This document shows, one piece after another, positions 58,156 to 64,000 of a stretch of 64,000 nt of DNA; positions within the stretch are counted from its first letter, which is position 1, and every line of letters begins with the position of its first letter. Made by a program: the position numbers and the translations under genes. This stretch comes from Paenibacillus tengchongensis. GTDB taxonomy: Bacteria; Bacillota; Bacilli; Paenibacillales; Paenibacillaceae. A model generated the notes under the pieces. That model saw nothing but the letters and a program-made list of their open reading frames with translations. It was not told where the DNA came from and did not search any database. The DNA lies in contig NZ_WACP01000001.1 in NCBI RefSeq assembly GCF_008973665.1, positions 1 to 64,000 on the forward strand, in the 5' to 3' direction.

Positions 58156-59289
58156 TCATAAAAGGACTACATTTTTCCTGGAATTGAGGTACATCAAGCC
58201 CTTAAATAACACAGACGATTTACTGACTGGGTTTAATTTCAATAAATCAAGATTTTTTTGAGACAGAGGCCCTGTTAACTCTTCCAACCAATGCTTGACT
58301 ATTTTCACGGAAAGGATTTGACCGTAATTACTGTTTGTCATAACAACGATGCCTTCCCCTAATTCAGGTAGAACAATAAAATTGGCATACCACCCAATGT
58401 TCATGCCACTATGCATGATCATTTTTATGTTATTCGGTAATGTAAATATGTAATAGCCCAGTCCATATGGGATCCTTCTATTCACGCGTGAATGCATCAT
58501 TGTTAAACTTTTATCTGATATAGGCATATGCTTACTATTACTGTGGTACATATTTGCTAATAAAAACTTGGAGAAATCATTTATGGAGCTGCATAGACCG
58601 GCGGCTGCTTTCTCCGTATAGTGTAGTTCCTTACTTTTAAATCCGAGAACATTGTATGACGGCATCATAGCCAATTCATTCCGATCAAACGTGCTATTTA
58701 GCATCCCCAACGGATGTAATATCTGGTGTTTCATATATTCTTCGAATGATGTTCCGGTTAATGTTTCAATTAACAGCTGCAATAAAGTGTAATTACTTCC
58801 TGAGTAGCAAAAATTCCCGCCTGGCTCTGCAGTTTGTGTTAGCGCTGTATTACCCGCTCCTTTCAAGCTCTCAGTAACTGAAGGCAATGACTGATGAAGC
58901 CGATAACCAAGGTAGCCCACAGGAGCAAGTCCCGAAGTATGACTCAGAGCCATTCTGACAGTCACCCGACTGAGATCAATAAAATCTATATATGTTAAGT
59001 ATTTGCTCATCGGGTCATCCAAATCAATCATACCTTGCTCCGCTAATCTGCATATTCCCCATGAGGTAATCGTTTTGGATATTGATCCCAGTTCAAAGCT
59101 TACATTGTCCGTTTTATCCAGATCTCCACTTAAACTGCTGTATGTTTTCTCTGAAACCACTCTCATATTACTGATTATTGAAATAGATACGTTAGGAACA
59201 CGGACTTCACTCATCCACTTATTCATATTCATATCTAGCTCATCCAAAAAAACATCCGATAAACAATTCATAAAATTAGAGATATCCAT
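58156..59289 (-). CDS. S12 family serine hydrolase (beta-lactamase/penicillin-binding fold)
   Basis: 377 residues. The catalytic motif SxxK is S69-I-S-K72. The second motif is Y162-S-G instead of the usual YxN, and the third is HSG near residue 312. No signal peptide, lipobox or C-terminal transmembrane helices can be seen, so it is predicted cytoplasmic. Two roles fit the setting. One is a prodrug peptidase acting on acyl-D-Asn, as ClbP and ZmaM do, but those are membrane-anchored and face outward. The other is a penicillin-binding-protein-type thioesterase (SurE-like) releasing the peptide, since no integrated thioesterase exists. First gene of the core operon. The ATG at 59289 has no good Shine-Dalgarno; the ATG at 59232 behind GGATGAG is an alternative. 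Confidence 0.85.
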   Translation of the reverse strand: MDISNFMNCLSDVFLDELDMNMNKWMSEVRVPNVSISIISNMRVVSEKTYSSLSGDLDKTDNVSFELGSISKTITSWGICRLAEQGMIDLDDPMSKYLTYIDFIDLSRVTVRMALSHTSGLAPVGYLGYRLHQSLPSVTESLKGAGNTALTQTAEPGGNFCYSGSNYTLLQLLIETLTGTSFEEYMKHQILHPLGMLNSTFDRNELAMMPSYNVLGFKSKELHYTEKAAAGLCSSINDFSKFLLANMYHSNSKHMPISDKSLTMMHSRVNRRIPYGLGYYIFTLPNNIKMIMHSGMNIGWYANFIVLPELGEGIVVMTNSNYGQILSVKIVKHWLEELTGPLSQKNLDLLKLNPVSKSSVLFKGLMYLNSRKNVVLL

Positions 59290-59332
59290 TTCTGATATAT
59301 TTGGTAATATATTGAATTAAAGATGTATTTAA

Positions 59333-59360
59333 GTATTACACCCAATGAATAAAATGTCAA
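59333..59360 (-). promoter_or_regulatory. candidate promoter of the biosynthetic operon
   Basis: On the minus strand a perfect -35 TTGACA (59355-59360) is followed after 16 bp by TAATAC (59333-59338), about 44 bp upstream of the S12 hydrolase start. A second TTGACA lies further upstream near 59450, with TATCCT 16 bp away. No operator or regulator gene is evident. Confidence 0.5.
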
Positions 59361-59557
59361 TTATTGCTCTCACATTCCAACAAAAAAATATATATTTCTT
59401 CAATTATATTGAAAATAAATGAACATTAGGATAGAAAAAGAAATTATTTTGTCAAAAAAATTCATTGATGGGATTTAATATTGATCTTTTCTTAATTGTA
59501 TGCGTTTTCATAAAAGTGTAATTATAAGAGCCATCTCCTAGAGAAATAGCGAGCTAA

Positions 59558-59608
59558 TTAAAAATAAAAAGCGGTCTATGATCAATTAACTGATCTTAAG
59601 ACCGCTTT
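59558..59608 (-). terminator. intrinsic terminator of the zinc-ribbon gene
   Basis: The stem AAAGCGGTCT (59568-59577) pairs with AGACCGCTTT (59599-59608) around a 21-nt loop containing a further short stem. On the minus strand it is followed directly by a T-rich run (TTATTTTT). It lies just past the stop of the upstream gene. Confidence 0.85.
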
Positions 59609-59613
59609 AAATC

Positions 59614-59877
59614 CTAAATACTTTTAGTTAAAAAAAACCTTTTATGGAAATTCGAAGCGTGTTTCCTTCTAAAAGCCAGATTTGATGCATGCAAAATAGC
59701 GCCATCTAAACGTTCCGCTGAAGCCTTAGTACACGCTTTGCAAACTGTAATCGAAATTTTATCGCTATTTACCCGAGTATATAACAATTTAACACGAGTA
59801 TTCAAACAAACAGGACATGTTCCCCGTCCTTTTGCCGGCATTTTCGATAGTATTCTACCACGTCTTGTTTTAGGCAT
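59614..59877 (-). CDS. small basic Cys4 zinc-ribbon protein, unknown function
   Basis: 87 residues, strongly basic, with two CxxC pairs (C21/C24 and C46/C49) spaced as in a zinc ribbon. The basic N-terminus MPKTRRGR and Lys/Arg-rich C-terminus suggest nucleic-acid or ribosome binding. I do not recognise the family. The ATG at 59877 follows GAGGTG at 8 nt, so the GTG four codons earlier is not needed. It has its own terminator and ends a short gene group with a radical-SAM gene upstream. It could be a ribosome-associated factor, perhaps protective if the product targets translation, but nothing in the sequence proves this. Confidence 0.6.
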   Translation of the reverse strand: MPKTRRGRILSKMPAKGRGTCPVCLNTRVKLLYTRVNSDKISITVCKACTKASAERLDGAILHASNLAFRRKHASNFHKRFFLTKSI

Positions 59878-59967
59878 TTTTTTATTCACCTCACTTTTTA
59901 TCCCAATACTTCCATCTTACACGGTATGGATATTTTTGTCTGTTTCAATAATGTGAACAAGCTAGAT

Positions 59968-60714
59968 TTAATATCTGTCTAAACAATCACTTTCATCAAA
60001 ATTTTCTAAACATTTTTTCCAAGTTGCAGAAACTACTACCTCAATATTATTATTATCTACTTGCAGCTGCTGATAGCGGCCGCATTTTGAACATAGCGGA
60101 TTAAACATCTTGGATAGATTTTCAACATTCACTTCTGCTAAATCTTTTATCCCAATATTGTATTTGAAGAATTTATCTATAGCACCTCCTACTGCGCAGC
60201 AATAGAAACCGGAGGCATTCAATGAGATAGCACATGCTTCAGTAGTCCAACAGCCCTTATATTCATAATTTGGATTATTGTGAATATCGCAAACAGCATA
60301 ATGAATCAGATTAAATCCTTGTTGGTAATTATCCACTTTATTTGTATTTTCTATTATTATGTCCGGATAATTCTCCTCAAGCCACAATAGCTTTCTCTTA
60401 GTGTAAGCAGTATATCCGTTGCTTGATACAATTAATCTAAGGGAGGGGTTATACTCTCTTTTATATTCATACATAATATGTATAATTTCATTAAATTCAT
60501 GATGAATCGTTGGTTCTCCACCCATTATTCTTATCTGCTCCCAAGGCTGCCCACAGGAAATAGATTGATCTACAAACCTTTTTATTTGCGCCAGCTCCAT
60601 AGTTGTATTTTTATTCCCTTGAAGCAGCGATAACCCCCGGTCGCAATTAAAGCATTGTAATGTGCAGTTATGAGTGATATCAATTTCAAGTTTTTTCATA
60701 TTCGGTATGTACAT
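59968..60714 (-). CDS. radical-SAM enzyme with extra C-terminal cysteines (SPASM-like)
   Basis: 248 residues. The cluster motif is C17-TLQ-C21-FN-C24, followed by the GGEPT motif that binds SAM. Further Cys residues occur late (GCWTTEAC, FYCCAVGG, CSKCGRY) and may ligate an auxiliary cluster as in SPASM/twitch enzymes, which often modify peptides. It starts 15 bp after a BtrH-fold gene ends and is probably co-transcribed with it. GGGGGAT lies upstream of the ATG at slightly long spacing. The substrate is unknown: it could be a ribosomal peptide, a sugar or the neighbouring pathway's product. Confidence 0.8.
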   Translation of the reverse strand: MYIPNMKKLEIDITHNCTLQCFNCDRGLSLLQGNKNTTMELAQIKRFVDQSISCGQPWEQIRIMGGEPTIHHEFNEIIHIMYEYKREYNPSLRLIVSSNGYTAYTKRKLLWLEENYPDIIIENTNKVDNYQQGFNLIHYAVCDIHNNPNYEYKGCWTTEACAISLNASGFYCCAVGGAIDKFFKYNIGIKDLAEVNVENLSKMFNPLCSKCGRYQQLQVDNNNIEVVVSATWKKCLENFDESDCLDRY

Positions 60715-60729
60715 ATATCCAAAATCCCC

Positions 60730-61776
60730 CTAAACACTTCTCAATTGTTTTGTAACGTTCGACAATATTTTAATTTCTTTCTCGCATACTTCTTTAATAC
60801 TGGAGTTGATGTTGGTTAGGATGCCGGAATCTTTCGTAACCGAATATTTGATGATAGAAATTCTTCCAGCATTAATCTTGTTGGCTATCTCTAAGTATTC
60901 ATTTATTATTTCGGCGTCATAAATTAGCTTGTTTTGATAAAAATACTTCAATCGTTCTAACATACTTTTTTTATGTTCCCATAAGCAATGCAATGGACGA
61001 ATGTCAAAATTAGTTTTATTCATTGATAATGCCTCGTTGAACAATACTATCTGTGCATATATATCCATACCGAAGCCCCAGTTTTCGTTAAATAAGGAAT
61101 AATCTAAATTGTCCATATGTTCTGTTCGATTATCAAAATCATACTTCAAAAGATTTCCAGCACAATTTCTGGAGAACAGGTAGTCTTCTAATTTATCTAT
61201 AACGTTATTTTTATCAAAATAATACTGAAACTCTTCTCTCATCTTGAGAAGTTTTGAATAATTTCTTTTAGACTGTACTATTGCGCATACTAAATCATCA
61301 AAACTGATTTCAGATTCTGCATAATTTCTTTTTTCATTAAAGCCAATAATTTTAAAGCTTTTATTACTCAAATCATAACCAAATATTAATACATCATGAG
61401 TAAGACTGTTTTTATGATAGGAAGTTCTATGAGGGACATGATATTCATCAGCATACGTATAGATATAATACCCGCTATCTAAAATCGATATAATTTCATT
61501 ACATAAATCATAAGGTTCATATTCAAAATAATTACTAAAATCAAAATCCAAATATTCTAGCCAAGGAATCCCTCCATAAACACTCCCTGCAATAAAATCG
61601 ACATTCATATCCACTTTATTCTCCACAAAGTTCAAATCACATTTCAAATGCATAAAGTTGCTGTGTAACCAGATTTCTGTTTCTGCATAATTTGAAGTCA
61701 CTGATAACGGATATGCCCTGTACTGATAGACTAATATTGGTGGTTTCACATGGATCGGAAGTCGTAAACTCTTCAT
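60730..61776 (-). CDS. BtrH-fold protein lacking the N-terminal cysteine (paralogue 1)
   Basis: 348 residues. The N-terminal half follows the BtrH-domain pattern: IYTYADEY, then HDVLIFGYDLSNKSF, where Asp and His occupy the expected places. The position of the nucleophilic Cys reads YQYRAYPLSV, with no Cys. The C-terminal half contains a signature, NFDIRPLHCLWEHKKSM, shared with the paralogue at 62134-63192. The ATG at 61776 is fixed by GAGGAG 7 nt upstream. It may be a catalytically altered acyltransferase or a binding protein. It precedes a radical-SAM gene in an apparent two-gene unit. Confidence 0.65.
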   Translation of the reverse strand: MKSLRLPIHVKPPILVYQYRAYPLSVTSNYAETEIWLHSNFMHLKCDLNFVENKVDMNVDFIAGSVYGGIPWLEYLDFDFSNYFEYEPYDLCNEIISILDSGYYIYTYADEYHVPHRTSYHKNSLTHDVLIFGYDLSNKSFKIIGFNEKRNYAESEISFDDLVCAIVQSKRNYSKLLKMREEFQYYFDKNNVIDKLEDYLFSRNCAGNLLKYDFDNRTEHMDNLDYSLFNENWGFGMDIYAQIVLFNEALSMNKTNFDIRPLHCLWEHKKSMLERLKYFYQNKLIYDAEIINEYLEIANKINAGRISIIKYSVTKDSGILTNINSSIKEVCEKEIKILSNVTKQLRSV

Positions 61777-61854
61777 AACTGATCTCCTCAAAAACACTAA
61801 TGTATGCTGAAATAAACAACCAGACTATTAGAACCAAACAATTTTTTATCGAAG

Positions 61855-61953
61855 TTACAAATTAGGATCGTTCAAAAGTATTACAGCAGAATATGCCTTC
61901 TTTTCTTGGTAACCACCAACACCTGCCTCCTTGTACCTCTGGTTGTCAGACAC
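61855..61953 (-). CDS. possible 32-residue peptide ORF (GTG start)
   Basis: The frame encodes a peptide beginning MSDNQRYKEAG, continuing VGGYQEKK and ending LLNDPNL. It looks like real protein rather than random translation, and it lies upstream of a BtrH-fold and a radical-SAM gene. However, the GTG start has no Shine-Dalgarno, and a peptide this short can arise by chance. It could be a ribosomal peptide precursor, a gene remnant or nothing. Confidence 0.2.
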   Translation of the reverse strand: MSDNQRYKEAGVGGYQEKKAYSAVILLNDPNL

Positions 61954-62102
61954 TTTCGAAATCCGGGAGCTTTGTAATTAAATTTCTCTCTTTGGATTTT
62001 TATAACATTTTTCAATCTAACATTTTATATATAATAAGTAAATATAAAGCCTCACTTTCAGCATTTTTTCGCTAATAGAGCTAATATTTAGAATTCAAAG
62101 AA

Positions 62103-62127
62103 AAAAGCCTGTCTAAAGACAGACTTT
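62103..62127 (-). terminator. intrinsic terminator of the right-hand BtrH-fold gene
   Basis: On the minus strand AAAGTCTGTCT and AGACAGGCTTT form a stem with a two-base loop and one mismatch, followed by a run of T. It lies a few bases after the stop codon at 62134. Confidence 0.8.
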
Positions 62128-62133
62128 GTGATC

Positions 62134-63192
62134 TCAGCGCTTCGCCTTATAATACTCGTGAGCAGCTCCAATATCTGATATGGTTCCTTCCAATGTACTT
62201 AAAACATGTATTAAACACTTGTTTTCAATCGGAATAATCTCGTTAAAATGCTCAATTACTTTTAGAATTATATTTTTATCGTTAGTTATATCATATTTCA
62301 GCATTTTATTACGAATCAAGAGTGATACCTTTATAATGTATGAGTAACTCTCCAAAACTTCTTCAGGTATTATTATAAATTTATTGCTGCGCATATAAGA
62401 AAATCTATTAAACATACATTTTTTATGTTCCCAAAACAAATGAAAAGGTCTAATATCAAACCCAGTCTTCCCTTCAATTAATTCATTTAAATAAAACAGA
62501 ACAGAATCATATACTTTCATTCCCCTAACAAAATAGAGACTATTCGATATATCAATTTCCTCAGATTCATCATCAGAATAAATATATTCTCTTAATAGAT
62601 CACAAACCCTGTTTAAGTCAAATTTGTATGATTTACTGTTATATTTAAGCGAAATTACCTCATTCTTATAATATTGATGATTATGTTCATACGCTTCAAT
62701 AAACTGCTGAAACCTGATACTATATTCCATGAATTTTTTTTCAGATGTATATCCTGATACAAATAACTTTTCTTCAGCCAAATCATATCCATTAATAAGA
62801 ATATCATGTATGTAATGCTGGTTTTCGTATCTAGAACTAGAAGCAATAAAGTATTCATCTATATGGGTATACACATAAAACTCATTTTCAATACATTCAA
62901 TTATGTACTCTATAATATTAACATTCAGCTGTGCAAGATCTTCTTTTCTTATTTTTCGGGTATTTAATAGAGGATGGGTGTCTAATGGATGATCAATGAA
63001 ATGGAAAGAAGGTCCATGTTTATTAAAATTAACGCAATCTTTGCTTAGTGCCCGAATTTGAATATAATTGTTATAGAACCAGGGTATGGCATGATCGTAT
63101 TTCAAAAGAACAGAGAGTGGGTAAGCATGAAATTGCATACCCACAATTGGTGGCCGCACAATTTCTAACACTCTACGGTTTAGATTCTCCAT
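62134..63192 (-). CDS. BtrH-fold protein lacking the N-terminal cysteine (paralogue 2)
   Basis: 352 residues, homologous along its length to the protein at 60730-61776. Shared blocks are FHAYPLSV, VYTHIDEY, HDILINGYDL and TGFDIRPFHLFWEHKK. As in that paralogue the early Cys of BtrH is missing while the Asp and His are kept. The ATG at 63192 is preferred because AAGGAGG lies 11 nt upstream; the ATG at 63228 has no ribosome binding site. It has its own promoter candidate and terminator, so it is a single transcription unit. Function unknown. Confidence 0.65.
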   Translation of the reverse strand: MENLNRRVLEIVRPPIVGMQFHAYPLSVLLKYDHAIPWFYNNYIQIRALSKDCVNFNKHGPSFHFIDHPLDTHPLLNTRKIRKEDLAQLNVNIIEYIIECIENEFYVYTHIDEYFIASSSRYENQHYIHDILINGYDLAEEKLFVSGYTSEKKFMEYSIRFQQFIEAYEHNHQYYKNEVISLKYNSKSYKFDLNRVCDLLREYIYSDDESEEIDISNSLYFVRGMKVYDSVLFYLNELIEGKTGFDIRPFHLFWEHKKCMFNRFSYMRSNKFIIIPEEVLESYSYIIKVSLLIRNKMLKYDITNDKNIILKVIEHFNEIIPIENKCLIHVLSTLEGTISDIGAAHEYYKAKR

Positions 63193-63335
63193 TTGATCTT
63201 GATCCTCCTTTGTATGCTCTAACTCCATAGATCACTTCGAGACAAGTTGACGAAAGCGTTCTCTAAAAAAATCACTTTCTAAAACACGCCACTTTTACTC
63301 TTCCAGATTGCATTAAACAGGATCATTTTATCCAA

Positions 63336-63365
63336 ATTATAGCATTACGCTTGTTTTTTTTACAT
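63336..63365 (-). promoter_or_regulatory. extended -10 promoter for the right-hand BtrH-fold gene
   Basis: TGCTATAAT on the minus strand gives a perfect -10 (63336-63341) with a TG extension. The -35 region is poor (TGTAAA). An A-tract of eight lies in the spacer region. The 5' leader would be about 140 nt. Confidence 0.55.
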
Positions 63366-63453
63366 AGGAATGCTCCTTTTTCCACCATTCTTTTGAACTA
63401 TATGTTTAAATTTACATATAATAGCTACATTTTCCCTATTTAGAATTGAACGC

Positions 63454-63488
63454 AAAAAGAGCAGCTTATCCGCAGATAAGCCGCTCTT
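63454..63488 (-). terminator. intrinsic terminator of the alcohol dehydrogenase gene
   Basis: AAGAGC-x-GCTTATC pairs with GATAAGC-x-GCTCTT around a four-base loop, 13 bp plus one mismatch. On the minus strand it is followed by TTTTT. Confidence 0.88.
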
Positions 63489-63556
63489 CAAACTCACTAA
63501 TATTGTTAACAGCCGTAAGATGCCCAGTTGAGATATATCCTTCTGGTCTGTGCTCC

Positions 63557-64000
63557 TTATTCATTCCCCATCGTGCTGATATCGATTACAAAGCGGTAAC
63601 GGACATCCGAAGCGAGTACACGCTCCCAGGCGTCATCAATCCGGTCGGCAGAGATAACCTCGATCTCCGAGGCAATATTGTGTTCAGCGCAGAAATCAAG
63701 CATCTCCTGCGTTTCGCGGATGCCGCCGATCATCGATCCGGCGAACGAGCGGCGGTGGCCGATCAGCGAGAACACGTTAATTGACAATGGATCCGCCGGC
63801 GCACCGACATTGACTAATGTACCGTCCAGTGCCAGAAGCGAAAGATAAGCATCGATGTTAATCTGCGCACTTACCGTATTTATAATCAGGTCGAATGAAC
63901 CAGCAAGCTGCTTGAATGTTTCCGGATCGCTGGTGGCATAATAATGGTCTGCCCCTAATTGCAGACCGTCTTCCTTCTTCTTCAGTGACTGCGACAGCAC
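63557..64000 (-). CDS. zinc-dependent alcohol/aldehyde dehydrogenase, C-terminal part (YahK/AdhC type)
   Basis: Only the last 147 codons lie in the window; the start is beyond the right edge. The segment covers part of the NAD(P) domain and the C-terminal catalytic part. It closely follows the YahK-type NADPH aldehyde reductase pattern ([35 protein letters not shown]). These enzymes reduce aldehydes or cinnamyl-type substrates in the cytosol. The zinc-binding N-terminal part cannot be checked. It is clearly more GC-rich than the genes of the island, which suggests it is resident chromosome. Confidence 0.93.
   Translation of the reverse strand: MLSQSLKKKEDGLQLGADHYYATSDPETFKQLAGSFDLIINTVSAQINIDAYLSLLALDGTLVNVGAPADPLSINVFSLIGHRRSFAGSMIGGIRETQEMLDFCAEHNIASEIEVISADRIDDAWERVLASDVRYRFVIDISTMGNE

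Larger units (their letters stand above)
59290..59613. other. intergenic region: operon promoter and upstream terminator
   Basis: A very AT-rich 320-bp stretch between the zinc-ribbon gene and the S12 hydrolase gene. It contains the terminator of the former and two sigma-A-like promoter candidates for the latter. No coding potential beyond short unsupported frames. It looks like the control region for the whole 57-kb operon. Confidence 0.65.
61777..62133. other. intergenic region between the two BtrH-fold genes
   Basis: About 350 bp. It contains the terminator of the right-hand gene at 62103-62127, a minus-strand 32-codon frame at 61855-61953, and a strong AAGGAGG at 61929-61935 that could serve a 13-codon frame (GTG-TTG-GTG start region, ending TAA near 61885). 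No clear promoter or riboswitch fold is recognised. The plus-strand frame here has no ribosome binding site and reads through the terminator. Confidence 0.5.
63193..63556. other. intergenic region at the right edge of the island
   Basis: About 360 bp between the BtrH-fold gene and the alcohol dehydrogenase gene. It holds the dehydrogenase terminator and the extended -10 promoter. No transposon ends, direct repeats or tRNA gene were seen. Confidence 0.6.

Noticed and set aside
58156-59289. Secreted beta-lactamase giving drug resistance
   Set aside because: No signal peptide or lipobox, the second motif is YSG, and the context is biosynthetic.
61900-61960. T-box or other riboswitch suggested by GGTGGTTACC on the minus strand
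   Set aside because: The T-box consensus AGGGTGGnACCGCG is not met, and no Stem I or competing terminator can be drawn next to it.
61893-62075. Plus-strand 60-residue frame starting MPSFLGNH
   Set aside because: No ribosome binding site, low-complexity AT-rich tail, and antisense to the better-looking minus-strand frame.

Overview
The window comes from a low-GC Gram-positive bacterium. The left edge carries the 5' three quarters of a 16S rRNA gene whose sequence looks like Paenibacillus or a close relative; this family-level call is by eye. Most of the rest, about 1.5-63.2 kb, is an AT-rich accessory island. It is flanked on the left by the rRNA operon and on the right by a visibly more GC-rich chromosomal gene, a YahK/AdhC-type alcohol dehydrogenase. 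Every gene is on the minus strand, so transcription runs from high to low coordinates, toward the rRNA operon.

The core (59,289 down to 1,650) looks like one 57-kb operon for an unrecognised hybrid nonribosomal peptide / trans-AT polyketide. It holds five NRPS or NRPS-PKS proteins, three PKS proteins without built-in acyltransferase, one free-standing malonyl transferase, a free ACP, a BtrH-like acyltransferase, a pair of ABC exporters and an S12 (beta-lactamase-fold) hydrolase. Two possible precursor or tailoring enzymes end the operon: an SbnI-like ParB/Srx-fold kinase and an aberrant ornithine-carbamoyltransferase homologue. Four radical-SAM enzymes of different classes sit between the megasynthase genes: two B12-binding types, one methylthiotransferase and one archaeosine-synthase/Elp3-like type. 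No integrated thioesterase, pathway regulator or phosphopantetheinyl transferase is visible.

Reading adenylation pockets by eye, a plausible order is: acyl-D-Asn (C-A-T-E at 3.5-7.9 kb), then Asn, Gln, D-X, Gly, Y, two DH-KR ketide units, Gly through a non-elongating KS, and a final KR-reduced ketide. X and Y are unassigned. The Asn-epimerase protein is placed first, although its gene is near the end, because exactly two epimerase modules and exactly two D-accepting-type condensation domains are present and they pair naturally. An N-acyl-D-Asn start is the hallmark of prodrug systems such as colibactin, zwittermicin and xenocoumacin.

Upstream of the core (59.6-63.2 kb) lies a small set of genes on the same strand: a Cys4 zinc-ribbon basic protein, a fifth radical-SAM enzyme, and two paralogous BtrH-fold proteins that have lost the N-terminal cysteine. 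Their link to the product is inferred only from position. All functional and specificity calls come from reading motifs, without database searches.
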